From NCBI RefSeq assembly GCF_013404075.1, contig NZ_JACBJQ010000005.1, forward strand, positions 147,067 through 211,066: DNA of 64,000 bases, read 5' to 3'. A program made the position numbers and the translations under genes. The stretch is from Mycolicibacterium vinylchloridicum (lineage in GTDB: Bacteria > Actinomycetota > Actinomycetes > Mycobacteriales > Mycobacteriaceae). The notes under the pieces were generated by a model. The model was not told the DNA's origin and ran no database searches. It saw nothing but the letters and a program-made list of their open reading frames with translations. Below are positions 17,348-30,117 of the stretch, piece after piece (position 1 is the stretch's first letter; each line of letters starts with the position of its first letter).

Positions 17348-18400
17348 TTAGGCGGTGCGCAGCGATTCGGTGTCGATGACGAAGCGGTACCGCACGTCGC
17401 TGGCCAGCACCCGCTCGTAGGCCTCGTTGATGTAGTCCGGCGCGATGACCTCGATCTCGGGTGTCACACCGTGCTCGGCGCAGAAATCCAGCATTTCCTG
17501 CGTCTCGGCGATACCGCCGATCAAGGAGCCGGACAAGCTGTGCCGACCGAAGATCAGGGCGGCCGCCGGCACCTCCATCGGGTGTTCGGGCATGCCGAGC
17601 TCGACCAGTGTGCCGTCCAGCGCGAGCAGGCCGAGGTACGCCTCGAGGTCGAGGTTGGCCGAGACCGTGTTGAGGATCAGGTCGAACTTGCCCTTGAGCT
17701 TCGAGAAAGTCGCTGCGTCACTGGTGGCGTAGTACTCGTCGGCGCCCAGCCGCAGACCGTCCTCCATCTTCTTCAGAGACTGGCTCAGCACCGTCACGTG
17801 GGCACCCATCGCCTTTGCGAGCTTCACGCCGACGTGACCGAGACCACCGAGGCCGATGACGGCAATCTGCTTGTCTGGCCCGGCATTCCAGTGCCGCAAC
17901 GGCGAGTAGAGCGTGATGCCCGCGCACAGCAGGGGAGCGGCGTCGTCCAACGCGATGCTGTCCGGGATGCGCAGCACGTAGTTCTCGTCGACGACGATCG
18001 CGCCGCTGTAGCCGCCCTGAGTGGGCTGCCCGTCGCTGCCGACACCGTTGTAGGTACCGACCATGCCCGGGTTGGTGCAGTACTGTTCTACACCGGCGAG
18101 GCAGGCCGCGCACTCGCGGCAGGAATCGACGAAGCAGCCAACGCCAACACGATCGCCCACTTTGTATTTCGTAACCTCGGGGCCGACTTCCGTTACCACA
18201 CCAGCGATTTCATGTCCGGGCACCATCGGGTACTCGACTTCACCCCATTCGCCGCGCACGGTGTGAATGTCGGAGTGACAGATACCCGCGAAGTGGATGT
18301 CGAGCATGACGTCGTGGGGGCCGACATCGCGGCGGTTGATGGTGGTCTTGGTCAGGGGATCCTTGGCGGATGTGGCGGCGTAAGCGGTGACTGTGCTCAT
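17348..18400 (-). CDS. adhC: NADP(H)-dependent zinc alcohol dehydrogenase
   Basis: The 350-residue medium-chain dehydrogenase belongs to the cinnamyl-alcohol/YahK-like group. The catalytic zinc ligands are Cys in FAGICHSD and the GHE motif of VPGHEIAG. The structural zinc site is formed by the four cysteines between [17 protein letters not shown]. The cofactor motif is [20 protein letters not shown]. It oxidises alcohols or, more often in vivo, reduces aldehydes with NADPH. It corresponds to M. tuberculosis adhC (Rv3045), next to fecB (Rv3044) and the DUF3349 gene (Rv3046c), in the same order. The start ATG at 18398-18400 gives the usual length. It is monocistronic, with over 120 bases upstream. 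Confidence 0.94.
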   Translation of the reverse strand: MSTVTAYAATSAKDPLTKTTINRRDVGPHDVMLDIHFAGICHSDIHTVRGEWGEVEYPMVPGHEIAGVVTEVGPEVTKYKVGDRVGVGCFVDSCRECAACLAGVEQYCTNPGMVGTYNGVGSDGQPTQGGYSGAIVVDENYVLRIPDSIALDDAAPLLCAGITLYSPLRHWNAGPDKQIAVIGLGGLGHVGVKLAKAMGAHVTVLSQSLKKMEDGLRLGADEYYATSDAATFSKLKGKFDLILNTVSANLDLEAYLGLLALDGTLVELGMPEHPMEVPAAALIFGRHSLSGSLIGGIAETQEMLDFCAEHGVTPEIEVIAPDYINEAYERVLASDVRYRFVIDTESLRTA

Positions 18401-18528
18401 CGGTGTCCTCGAATTCGCGTTTAGGCAGCACTGATTGGTTCAGCGTTCTGGTCATAAGGAAGTGTCGCGACGCTGCGACCAGTGGGTACAACCCGGCGCG
18501 GCGGGTGCCTAATCCCGCTTGAGGAGAT

Positions 18529-18804
18529 TTATAACCCGGCTGCGCGAATTGCGCCGTTGAAAGACACCCGCTGATAGGTGGCGACCCCGGCCAGCGTGTA
18601 GGGATCGTGGTCGATGATGTCCTGGACGGCTTCGGTATCTATGTCCGCCGTGAACAGCAGGCCACCAGCACCGGACTCCTGACGGCCGGCGATCAGCAGT
18701 CGCCCGGCGTCGACCTCTTCCTGCAGCCACGCCAGATGGGCGGGACGGGTCTTCTCGACAACTTCGGCGGGCTGGGTATACGTGCCGATCAACACATGGA
18801 ACAC
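18529..18804 (-). CDS. YciI-family protein
   Basis: The 91-residue protein matches the compact YciI fold. An initial strand VLIGTYTQPAEVVEKTRPAHLAWLQEEVDAG-type helix contains the conserved histidine of RPAHLAWL. Next come RLLIAGRQESGAGGLLF and an aspartate-rich DPYTLAGVATYQ segment. YciI proteins have a ferredoxin-like fold with a His-Asp pair and have been suggested to be enzymes, but no reaction is proven for most. The GTG start at 18804 is accepted because the first beta strand starts at once. The gene lies between adhC and fecB, all on the minus strand. Confidence 0.82.
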   Translation of the reverse strand: MFHVLIGTYTQPAEVVEKTRPAHLAWLQEEVDAGRLLIAGRQESGAGGLLFTADIDTEAVQDIIDHDPYTLAGVATYQRVSFNGAIRAAGL

Positions 18805-18832
18805 AGTGACGAACGCTACACGGGCCCTCGAG

Positions 18833-18881
18833 TTTCACGTTTTGTCGCGCCGCACTCGCAGTTCTCCTGTGAAACGTGAAA
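18833..18881. terminator. Inverted repeat downstream of fecB, terminator-like
   Basis: TTTCACGTTT (18833-18842) and AAACGTGAAA (18872-18881) are perfect 10-base arms around a 29-base loop. The repeat lies just after the fecB stop and before the yciI-like gene on the same strand. It could end fecB transcripts or be a regulator site. There is no U-run. Confidence 0.4.
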
Positions 18882-18896
18882 TTCGGCGGCAGAGAA

Positions 18897-21858
<2,962 letters not shown>

Positions 21859-21868
21859 CGCGGGATAA

Positions 21869-23116
<1,248 letters not shown>

Positions 23117-23120
23117 ATTC

Positions 23121-23175
23121 AGCGATTTCGGCGCGCAAACGTTCGCTCAGCGGCGGTTTCCGCGCCGAAATCGCT
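23121..23175. terminator. Long stem-loop between convergent serB2 and mocR-type genes
   Basis: AGCGATTTCGGCGCG (23121-23135) and CGCGCCGAAATCGCT (23161-23175) are perfect 15-base arms around a 25-base loop. The repeat starts 4 bases after the serB2 stop and ends inside the stop codon of the opposing gene. It can fold in both transcripts and is a good bidirectional terminator candidate, although it lacks a U-run. Confidence 0.65.
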
Positions 23176-24619
23176 AGATCACCACGGCGGTGGCCTCGGG
23201 GATCGCCGCGCCGGTGATATTGCGCCACGCCCGGCCGAGCAGTTCGATGGCCTCGGTCAGCTCATTTTCGGGCAACGCGAACGGAATTCGGACGAATCGC
23301 TCGAGTGTGCCGTCGACGCCGAAGCGCGGGCCGGGCGGCAGCTCGACACCCAGCCGGGACGCCGACGCGCACATCGCCGAACTGACCGGCGCGGGCAGCT
23401 GCACCCACATCGACATCCCGCCATTGCCCGGCAACGGACGCCATTCGGGCAAATGCTCGTCGATCAGTTCCAGTAGCAAAGCCCTTCTGCCCCGGAGGAT
23501 CTCGCGACGTTCGGGCAGTACATCGTCGGCCCTCTCGGTGAGAAGCCATGCGGCAGCGAGCTGTTCGATGACCGACGTGCCCAGGTCGATGGACGGGCGA
23601 AGCGCTCGGATGGTCGCGAGCACGTTCGGCTCGGCTCGGATCCAGCCGATGCGCATCCCGCCCCAGAACGATTTCGACATCGAACCGATCGTGATCATCA
23701 GGTCGGTGCGCGAACCCATCGACGCGGCCACCGGCGGGGGCACCGGCTCGTCGAGCCAGATGTCGGTCATGGTCTCGTCGATCACCGTGCGGGTGCGGGT
23801 CTCGATGACGATGTCGGATAATCGCTTGCGATCAGCGGCCGGCATCGAGAACCCTGTCGGATTGTGGTTATCAGGCACGAGATAGGCCAGGGTCGGGGCG
23901 AGTTGGCGCACGGCGGCGTGGACGGCGTCGAGTTCCCAACCCTCCCTTGTCATCGCGACCGGAACCGGCCGGGCGCCCGCGGTGCCGATCGCGGTGAGTA
24001 CGCCGTGATACGTGGGCTGTTCGACGAGCACGCGATCGCCGGGCTGAACATAGGTGGCCAGAATCAGCGCGATCGCATGCTGTGCACCGCTGGTCACCAT
24101 GATCTGGTCGGCAGTGGTGGGAAGTCCTCTGGCGCAATAACGTTCGGCGATCGCGGTGCGGAAAGACAGTACCCCGCGCATGTCATGACCGGTCTCTTGC
24201 AGATACGCGGCGGACTGACTGGCCGCCTCGGTGAACGCCTCCTGTACGGCGCTGGCCGGCGCGGCCAGGGCGGCCTCGGCCAGGTTGATCCTGGCCGCCG
24301 TGTCGCTGGGCACGCTGACCGGTGTGTGGGGGAGTGCGACCGTGCTGCGGGCGCCGCGGCGGGCGTGCAGATAGCCGCTCTCGCCGAGTTCGGTGTAGGC
24401 CGCGGTGACGGTGGTGCGGGAGACCCGCAGCGCTTCGGCCAGTGCGCGTTCACTGGGCAGCCGCGACCCGACCGGCAGCCGGCCGTCCACGATCAGCATC
24501 CGCAGCCCGTCGGCCAGCGCCTGATAGGAGGGGCCACTCCGGCTGGAGGTACGCCAGTTGCCCAGTTCGCGGGCCACAAGGTCCGGATCCAAGGCCCTGG
24601 CCGTCAATGTCGTCGCCAT
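23174..24619 (-). CDS. MocR-type transcriptional regulator (GntR DNA-binding domain plus aminotransferase-like domain)
   Basis: The 481-residue protein starts with a GntR winged helix (ALADGLRMLIVDGRLPVGSR, then LPSERALAEALRVSRTTVTA). A PLP-dependent aminotransferase-type domain follows, with VTSGAQHAIALI, LVPDNHNPTGFSMP, and the lysine-containing IGSMSKSFWGGMRIGW that binds pyridoxal phosphate. MocR regulators sense an amine or amino acid through PLP and often control a divergent transporter. Here the divergent unit is a 55-residue protein and a YczE-type membrane protein, a pairing common in actinobacteria. I place the start at ATG 24617-24619. A further 13 upstream codons are open, but they run into the operator-like repeats just upstream. 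Confidence 0.92.
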   Translation of the reverse strand: MATTLTARALDPDLVARELGNWRTSSRSGPSYQALADGLRMLIVDGRLPVGSRLPSERALAEALRVSRTTVTAAYTELGESGYLHARRGARSTVALPHTPVSVPSDTAARINLAEAALAAPASAVQEAFTEAASQSAAYLQETGHDMRGVLSFRTAIAERYCARGLPTTADQIMVTSGAQHAIALILATYVQPGDRVLVEQPTYHGVLTAIGTAGARPVPVAMTREGWELDAVHAAVRQLAPTLAYLVPDNHNPTGFSMPAADRKRLSDIVIETRTRTVIDETMTDIWLDEPVPPPVAASMGSRTDLMITIGSMSKSFWGGMRIGWIRAEPNVLATIRALRPSIDLGTSVIEQLAAAWLLTERADDVLPERREILRGRRALLLELIDEHLPEWRPLPGNGGMSMWVQLPAPVSSAMCASASRLGVELPPGPRFGVDGTLERFVRIPFALPENELTEAIELLGRAWRNITGAAIPEATAVVI

Positions 24620-24621
24620 TT

Positions 24622-24667
24622 GCAAGCCAGTATGCGGCAACTGGCTATTGATGGGCAAGCCAGTTGC
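24622..24667. promoter_or_regulatory. MocR operator candidate: repeated GCAAGCCAGT sites
   Basis: GCAAGCCAGT occurs at 24622-24631 and again at 24655-24664, exactly 33 bases apart. An inverted copy, GGCAACTGGCT, lies between them at 24637-24646. The last copy extends to GCAAGCCAGTTGC, itself symmetric at its ends. Direct repeats in the divergent gap are the usual target of MocR/PdxR-type proteins, so this should be the site controlling both directions. Confidence 0.7.
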
Positions 24668-24684
24668 TCGAAAGGATGGCTGTC

Positions 24685-24852
24685 ATGAGTACCTGGTTTT
24701 CTCGAGTGGCCCACCGGCTGGCGGCGTTACTGGACGCCGATCACGGCCCGTGGAATCCGACAACGACCGGATGGGATGACGTCGACGCCGATGCCCGTCG
24801 GCTGCGTGGTGACCTCGACGCGCTGCGCGTCCGGTTCTCCGACCACCGGTGA
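24685..24852 (+). CDS. Small protein coupled to the YczE-type gene
   Basis: The 55-residue acidic/basic protein begins MSTWFSRVAHRLAALLDADH and ends RLRGDLDALRVRFSDHR. It has an amphipathic first helix and a likely second helix, and no membrane segment or signal peptide. I choose ATG 24685 because an AAAGGA ribosome site (24671-24676) lies at the right distance. Earlier ATG codons in the same frame are possible. Support for a real gene comes from its 4-base GTGA overlap with the next start, its reading direction away from the MocR gene, and codon use like the neighbours. The function is unknown. It may accompany the YczE transporter. Confidence 0.62.
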   Translation: MSTWFSRVAHRLAALLDADHGPWNPTTTGWDDVDADARRLRGDLDALRVRFSDHR

Positions 24853-25562
24853 CGGCGACGCTGCGCGGAACCGCGCTGCTGATCGGACTGGCCTGCTACG
24901 GCCTCTCGATGGCCATGATGGTGCGGGCCGGTCTGGGCTTGGACCCGTGGGACGTATTCCATCAGGGCCTGACGCTGCACACTCCGATGACGATCGGCGT
25001 GGCCTCGGCGGTGGTCGGTGTCGTCGTCCTGTTGCTGTGGATTCCGCTGCGGAACTCCCCCGGCATCGGGACCGTCGCCAACGTCGTCGTCATCGCAATC
25101 ACCGTCGACGCCGGCCTCGCAGTGCTCTCCGCGCCCGAGTCGATGCCGGCCCGGATCGCCCTGATGCTGGGGGCAGTCCTGCTCAATGCAGTGGCCACCG
25201 TGTTGTACGTGGGCGCCGGGCTGGGGCCGGGGCCTCGCGACGGGTTGATGACGGGATTGGTTGCGCGGAGCGGTCTTTCGGTGCGGTTGGTGCGCACGGC
25301 GATCGAAGCGACCGTGCTGGGGGCGGGCTGGCTGCTCGGCGGCAGCGTCGGCGTCGGGACCGTCATCTACGCGTTCGGGATCGGACCGATGGTTCAGCTG
25401 GTGCTGAGGCTGACACCGACGCCGATCCTGGCCGTCAGCGGCTGGGCGCACATCGTCGGACACACCCGAAAACGCAACGACCCAACACGTGCGGACGAAG
25501 ACGAATACGGCACGATGGTGCAGTGCCCGACGCCGCCGACGAGGTCGACCCCGACCTGCTGA
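24849..25562 (+). CDS. YczE/YitT-like integral membrane protein
   Basis: The protein has up to 237 residues and about five to six transmembrane helices. The motif MVRAGLGLDPWDVFHQGL near residues 25-42 and a second, related GAGLGPGPRDGLMTGL near 120-135 are the duplicated signature of the YczE family. The family is often encoded next to MocR regulators. The transported compound is not known. The C-terminal about 35 residues are hydrophilic and overlap the next gene (ABC ATPase, GTG at 25523) in another frame. The GTG start is embedded in the stop of the 55-residue gene, so expression is coupled and probably under MocR control. Confidence 0.85.
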   Translation: MTATLRGTALLIGLACYGLSMAMMVRAGLGLDPWDVFHQGLTLHTPMTIGVASAVVGVVVLLLWIPLRNSPGIGTVANVVVIAITVDAGLAVLSAPESMPARIALMLGAVLLNAVATVLYVGAGLGPGPRDGLMTGLVARSGLSVRLVRTAIEATVLGAGWLLGGSVGVGTVIYAFGIGPMVQLVLRLTPTPILAVSGWAHIVGHTRKRNDPTRADEDEYGTMVQCPTPPTRSTPTC

Positions 25563-26362
25563 TCGACTTCCGGAGAGTCTCGCTGCGCCGCGGGGGACAG
25601 GTCCTGGTCGGACCCGTCACCTGGCAGGTCGAACTCGACGAACGCTGGGTGGTGATCGGCCCCAACGGTGCCGGAAAGACCTCGCTGCTGCGTATCGCCG
25701 CGGCCATGGAACACCCATCGTCCGGCACCGCCCACGTGCTCGGTGAGCGGCTCGGCCGAACCGACATGTCCGAACTACGCCAGCGGGTCGGGCTCAGCAG
25801 CTCGGCGCTGTCCCAGCGGGTGCCCGACGGCGAGGTGGTCCGCGATCTGGTCGTCTCGGCCGGCTACGCCGTGCTGGGCCGCTGGCGGGAGAGCTACGAG
25901 GACGTCGACTACGAGCGAGCGGTCGACACGCTGGAAAGCGTCGGGGCCGAGCACCTGGCCGAACGCACCTACGGCACCCTCTCGGAAGGCGAACGCAAAC
26001 GGGTGCTGATCGCACGCTCGCTGATGACCGATCCCGAACTGCTGCTGCTCGACGAACCGGCAGCCGGGCTCGATCTGGGCGGTCGCGAGGAGCTGGTGTC
26101 CCGGCTGGCCGATCTGGCCGCCGACGCCGACGCGCCGGCGCTGGTGCTGGTCACCCACCACGTCGAGGAGATCCCGCCCGGCTTCAGCCACTGCCTGATC
26201 CTGTCCGAGGGCCAGGTGGTGGCCGGTGGGTTGCTGCATGACACGCTGACATCGGAGAACCTGTCCACCGCGTTCGGGCAATCGATCGCGCTGGACAACA
26301 TCGATGGCCGCTACTTCGCCCGGCGCGTGCGCAGTCGCGCGGCCCACAGGAGGCGATTGTGA
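25523..26362 (+). CDS. ABC transporter ATP-binding protein
   Basis: The 279-residue ATPase has all motifs in order: Walker A GPNGAGKTS near residues 42-50, Q-loop near LGERLGRTDMSELRQRVG, signature TLSEGERKR, Walker B LLLLDEPAAGLD, and the H-loop in LVTHHVEEI. It resembles the ModF/YlmA-like group of soluble ABC ATPases. No permease lies beside it except the YczE-type protein, which is not a known ABC partner. The position corresponds to M. tuberculosis Rv3041c. I use GTG 25523, which overlaps the end of the preceding gene by 40 bases, and no later start codon precedes the first strand. Its TGA overlaps the GTG of the NUDIX gene by 4 bases. Confidence 0.9.
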   Translation: MPDAADEVDPDLLIDFRRVSLRRGGQVLVGPVTWQVELDERWVVIGPNGAGKTSLLRIAAAMEHPSSGTAHVLGERLGRTDMSELRQRVGLSSSALSQRVPDGEVVRDLVVSAGYAVLGRWRESYEDVDYERAVDTLESVGAEHLAERTYGTLSEGERKRVLIARSLMTDPELLLLDEPAAGLDLGGREELVSRLADLAADADAPALVLVTHHVEEIPPGFSHCLILSEGQVVAGGLLHDTLTSENLSTAFGQSIALDNIDGRYFARRVRSRAAHRRRL

Positions 26363-27186
26363 GCGACGACAAGCCCGAACCGCTGCCGATCCGCCCGGCG
26401 GCGACGGTGATGTTGATCCGGGATACGCCAGCGGACGGTGTCGAGGTCTTTCTCATGCGCCGGCACCGCGCGATGGAGTTCGCCGGTGGCGTGATGGTAT
26501 TTCCCGGCGGCGGGGTGGACGATCGCGACCGCAACTCCGACATCGCCTGGTACGGGCCCGGCCCCGACTGGTGGGCGCAGCGGTTCGGTATCTCCGAGGA
26601 CCTCGCCGAGGCGCTGGTGTGCGCCGCCGCGCGCGAAACGTTCGAGGAGTCCGGCGTGCTGTTCGCCGGGCCTGCCGACGACCCCGACGGCATCGTCGCG
26701 GATGCGTCGGTCTACGCCGAGGTTCGCGCGGCACTGGTCGACCGCAGCCTGTCGTTCTCGGAATTCCTGCACCGGGAAAACCTGGTGCTGCGGGCCGACC
26801 TGCTGCGGCCGTGGGCCAACTGGGTCACCCCCGAAGAGGAGCGCACCCGCCGCTACGACACGTACTTCTTCGTCGGCGCTCTTCCCGACGGTCAGCGCGC
26901 CGACGGCCACAACACCGAATCCGAACAGGCGGCATGGACCAGCCCCGAAGCGGCGCTGGAGGATTTCGCCGAGGCTCGCTCATTCCTGTTGCCGCCGACC
27001 TGGACCCAACTGGACTCGCTGGCCGGGCGTACCGTCGGCGAGGTGCTGGCGCTGGACCGCCAGATCGTGGCAGTACAGCCCAATCTCGCCGTGCACGGCG
27101 GTAATTGGGAGATCGAATTCTTCAACAGCGATCGCTACAACGCCGCCCGTAATCGCCGCAGCCCGGCGAGCCACGGCGGGGACTGA
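26359..27186 (+). CDS. NUDIX hydrolase (NUDT19/acyl-CoA-diphosphatase-like)
   Basis: The 275-residue protein has a NUDIX box spread around [17 protein letters not shown], in which the R-E-x-x-E-E-x-G core carries the metal-binding glutamates. It begins [20 protein letters not shown] and [18 protein letters not shown] long insertion lies between the first strand pair and the box, as in the NUDT7/NUDT19-type CoA pyrophosphatases. The substrate is probably a nucleoside diphosphate derivative such as acyl-CoA, inferred from family type and from its place beside an enoyl-CoA hydratase. It is the counterpart of Rv3040c. The GTG start has a good GGAGG site at 26349-26353 and overlaps the previous stop. 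Confidence 0.9.
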   Translation: MSDDKPEPLPIRPAATVMLIRDTPADGVEVFLMRRHRAMEFAGGVMVFPGGGVDDRDRNSDIAWYGPGPDWWAQRFGISEDLAEALVCAAARETFEESGVLFAGPADDPDGIVADASVYAEVRAALVDRSLSFSEFLHRENLVLRADLLRPWANWVTPEEERTRRYDTYFFVGALPDGQRADGHNTESEQAAWTSPEAALEDFAEARSFLLPPTWTQLDSLAGRTVGEVLALDRQIVAVQPNLAVHGGNWEIEFFNSDRYNAARNRRSPASHGGD

Positions 27187-27187
27187 C

Positions 27188-27901
27188 GTGCGCGAGTTCG
27201 TCAGCATCCACGTCGGCGAGCAGCACCCCGGCGTCGGGGTGTTGCTGGTGTCCCGGCCGCCGACCAACGCGCTGACCCGGCAGACCTACCGGGAGCTGAT
27301 CTCGGCCACCGCCGAGCTGGCCGAGCGCGCCGACATCACCACCGTCATCCTGTTCGGCGGGCACGAGATCTTCTCCGTGGGCGACGACGTCCCCGAACTG
27401 CGCACGCTGAACCGCGCCGAAGCCGAGGCCGCCGACTTGCTGCGCCGCCAGGCGATCGATGCGGTCGCCGCGATCCCCAAGCCGACGGTGGCCGCCATCA
27501 CCGGCTACGCCCTGGGCACCGGACTGAGCTTGGCGCTGGCCGCCGACTGGCGGGTCAGCGGCGACAACGTCAAGCTCGGCGCCACCGAGATCCTGGCTGG
27601 CCTGGTCCCCGGCGGGGGTGGCGCGCAGCGGCTGGCCCGAGCGATCGGTCCGGCCCGGGCCAAGGACCTGGCCTTCAGCGGCCGATTCGTCGACGCCAAG
27701 GAATCGCTGGCGATCGGGCTGATCGACGAGATGGTGGCCCCCGACCACGTCTTCGACGCGGCCGCGGTGTGGGCGGGCCGGTTCGTCGAGGCCGCCCCGA
27801 GCGCGCTGGCCGGCGCCAAGGCGTTGATCGACGGCGGGCTCGATGCCGGTGAGCAGGCGCAACGCTACGGTCAGGTCTTCGCCGCCGGCGATGGCAGTTA
27901 G
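27188..27901 (+). CDS. echA17: Enoyl-CoA hydratase/isomerase family protein
   Basis: The 237-residue crotonase-fold protein has oxyanion-hole segments [16 protein letters not shown] and [19 protein letters not shown] catalytic-type glutamate lies in the [21 protein letters not shown] region. Enzymes of this family hydrate trans-2-enoyl-CoA in fatty-acid beta-oxidation or catalyse related reactions. The exact substrate is unknown. It matches M. tuberculosis echA17 (Rv3039c) by position between the NUDIX gene and a methyltransferase. The start GTG at 27188 lies 1 base after the previous stop and fits the first strand (FVSIHVGEQ). The longer open frame upstream is out of phase with the NUDIX gene and is not coding. 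Confidence 0.92.
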   Translation: MREFVSIHVGEQHPGVGVLLVSRPPTNALTRQTYRELISATAELAERADITTVILFGGHEIFSVGDDVPELRTLNRAEAEAADLLRRQAIDAVAAIPKPTVAAITGYALGTGLSLALAADWRVSGDNVKLGATEILAGLVPGGGGAQRLARAIGPARAKDLAFSGRFVDAKESLAIGLIDEMVAPDHVFDAAAVWAGRFVEAAPSALAGAKALIDGGLDAGEQAQRYGQVFAAGDGS

Positions 27902-27910
27902 GCTGCCCTG

Positions 27911-28879
27911 ATGACGACGATCGACCCCGCCCCGCAGCCGCACGCCACGGCCGAACAGGTGGAAGCGGCGCTGAAGGACAGCAAACTCGCCCAGATCCTC
28001 TACCACGACTGGGAGGCCGAGAGCTACGACGACAAATGGTCGATCTCCTACGACAAGCGCTGCGTGGACTACGCCCGCAATCTCTTCGATGCCACTGTGC
28101 CGCCCGAGGAACTGCGTGAGCTGCCCTACGACCGTGCGCTGGAGCTCGGCTGCGGCAGTGGCTTCTTTCTGCTCAACCTGATCCAGGCCGGAGTGGCCCG
28201 GCGCGGTTCGGTCACCGACCTGTCGCCGGGCATGGTCAAGGTCGCCACCCGCAATGGCGAGAACCTGGGCCTGGACATCGACGGTCGGGTCGCCGACGCC
28301 GAAGGCGTTCCCTACGAGGACGACACCTTCGACCTGGTCGTCGGTCACGCTGTCCTGCACCACATTCCGGACGTCGAGAAGTCGCTGCGCGAGGTCGTCC
28401 GGGTGCTCAAGCCAGGCGGCCGGTTCGTGTTCGCCGGCGAGCCGACCAGCGTGGGCAACACCTACGCGCGGTCGCTGTCGACGCTGACCTGGCGGGTGGC
28501 CACCAACGCCACCAAGCTGCCCGGCCTTCAGGGCTGGCGGCGGCCGCAAGCCGAGCTCGACGAATCGTCGCGCGCCGCGGCGCTGGAGGCGGTCGTCGAC
28601 CTGCACACCTTCGACCCCGACGACCTCGAGCGGATGGCCCGCAGCGCCGGCGCCGTCGACGTGTCGACCACGACCACGGAGTTCACCGCCGCGATGCTGG
28701 GCTGGCCGCTGCGCACCTTCGAGGCCGCCGTGCCGCCCGGCAAACTGGGCTGGGGTTATGCCAAGTTCGCGTTCAACAGCTGGATCGGCCTGAGCTGGGT
28801 CGACGACAACGTCTGGCGCCGCGTGGTGCCCAAGGGCTGGTACTACAACGTCATGATCACCGGGGTCAAACCGTCCTGA
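27911..28879 (+). CDS. Class I SAM-dependent methyltransferase
   Basis: The 322-residue enzyme has the SAM-binding motif I ALELGCGSGFFLLNL near residue 80. An acidic ribose-binding region follows motif II (VTDLSPGMVKVA), then motif IV-V DTFDLVVGHAVLHHIPDVEK and EVVRVLKPGGRFVFAGEP. It resembles UbiE/COQ5-like small-molecule methyltransferases. The acceptor is unknown. It is the counterpart of M. tuberculosis Rv3038c, between echA17 and the Rv3037c-type methyltransferase. Its stop TGA overlaps the proposed CTG start of the next gene by 3 bases. The gap to echA17 is 9 bases, so the whole set from 24685 to 30057 could be one transcript. Confidence 0.93.
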   Translation: MTTIDPAPQPHATAEQVEAALKDSKLAQILYHDWEAESYDDKWSISYDKRCVDYARNLFDATVPPEELRELPYDRALELGCGSGFFLLNLIQAGVARRGSVTDLSPGMVKVATRNGENLGLDIDGRVADAEGVPYEDDTFDLVVGHAVLHHIPDVEKSLREVVRVLKPGGRFVFAGEPTSVGNTYARSLSTLTWRVATNATKLPGLQGWRRPQAELDESSRAAALEAVVDLHTFDPDDLERMARSAGAVDVSTTTTEFTAAMLGWPLRTFEAAVPPGKLGWGYAKFAFNSWIGLSWVDDNVWRRVVPKGWYYNVMITGVKPS

Positions 28880-30057
28880 CCTTCGGGCGCGACGACGTCA
28901 CCTACCTCGGCAGTGACGCCGGTGCGGCGGCGCTGGCCGAGGTTGCCCGCTACCCCCTGACCGACGCCAGCCGACTGCCCGATGTCGCCGCCATCCGCGC
29001 CCGGTTCGGCGAGCGTTCTGTTGCCCTGATCGAGACCACCCTGCTGCGCCGCAAGGCCGTCGCCAAGCTCGGCGAGCTGGCTGACGTGTCCGGGTGGCTG
29101 TTCACCGACGAGGCGCTGCAGCAGGCCACCGCCGCGCCCGTCGCCCGGCACCGGGCCGTCCGGCTGGCCGGTGCGGTGGTGCACGACGCGACCTGCTCGA
29201 TCGGTACCGAGCTGGCCGCTCTGCGTTCGTCGGTGGCGGTGCTTCTCGGCAGCGATATCGACGAAGTCCGGCTGGCCATGGCCCGCCACAACGTGCCCGA
29301 CGTGGTGCTGTGCCGCGCCGACGCGCTGCACCCGGTCACCAGGGACGCCGTCGTCCTGCTCGACCCGGCGCGCCGATCGGGCGGACGGCGCCGCTTCGAC
29401 CCGAGCGCCTACGTCCCGGCGCTGGACGGCCTGCTCGACGCCTATCGCGGACGGGCCACCGTCGTGAAATGCGCGCCCGGAATCGATTTCGAGGCTGTCC
29501 GGCACTTGGGCTTCGACGGCGAGATCGAGGTGACGTCGGCCGGCGGCTCGGTGCGGGAGGCCTGTCTGTGGTCGGCCGAGTTGGCCACCCCGGGAGTGCG
29601 CCGCCGGGCCTGTGTGCTGGACCGCGACGAGGTCGTCACCGACGCGGATCCCGACGACTGCCTCGTGGGCCCGGCCGGCCGGTGGATCATCGACCCGGAC
29701 GGGGCGATCGTGCGGGCCGGGTTGGTGCGGCACTACGCCGCGCGGCATGGACTGTGGCAGCTCGATCCCGACATCGCCTATCTCAGTGGCGATCACGTGC
29801 CTGCCGGCGTCCGCGGTTTCGAAGTGCTCGACGAACTGCCGCTGCGCGAGAAGGTACTGCGCCACGCACTCGCTCAGCATGACTGCGGTCAGCTGGAGAT
29901 CCTGGTGCGCGGTGTGGACGTCGACCCCGATGCGTTGCGGCGGCGGCTGAAGCCCACGGGCAACACCGCGATATCGCTGGTGATCACCCGAATCGGCTCC
30001 GGCGCAGGCGAACGCACTGCTGCGTTCCTGTGCCGACCGTCCGCCGCAGCCCGATAG
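28876..30057 (+). CDS. THUMP-like-domain SAM-dependent methyltransferase (Rv3037c-type), possible CTG start
   Basis: The frame encodes family-like sequence from the very end of the upstream gene: LTFGRDDVTYLGSDAGAAAL, then RFGERSVALIETTLLRRKA, then WLFTDEALQQATAAPVA. The methyltransferase core has VHDATCSIGTELAAL (SAM site), GSDIDEVRLAMARHN and VVLLDPARRSGGRRRF. The first ATG/GTG/TTG codon is GTG 29086, 70 codons into this sequence, and would remove a conserved part. I find no ATG, GTG or TTG in frame before it, only CTG at 28876 inside CTGA over the upstream stop, in the same place where other pairs here use GTGA. A CTG start is therefore proposed. M. tuberculosis Rv3037c has been linked to the MGLP gene cluster; the substrate is not certain. 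Confidence 0.78.
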   Translation: MTFGRDDVTYLGSDAGAAALAEVARYPLTDASRLPDVAAIRARFGERSVALIETTLLRRKAVAKLGELADVSGWLFTDEALQQATAAPVARHRAVRLAGAVVHDATCSIGTELAALRSSVAVLLGSDIDEVRLAMARHNVPDVVLCRADALHPVTRDAVVLLDPARRSGGRRRFDPSAYVPALDGLLDAYRGRATVVKCAPGIDFEAVRHLGFDGEIEVTSAGGSVREACLWSAELATPGVRRRACVLDRDEVVTDADPDDCLVGPAGRWIIDPDGAIVRAGLVRHYAARHGLWQLDPDIAYLSGDHVPAGVRGFEVLDELPLREKVLRHALAQHDCGQLEILVRGVDVDPDALRRRLKPTGNTAISLVITRIGSGAGERTAAFLCRPSAAAR

Positions 30058-30117
30058 CGCGGGTACGCTGGCCTCGACGGCTACGGTGCCGTCGCACAGC
30101 GCGAGGACGATCAACGA

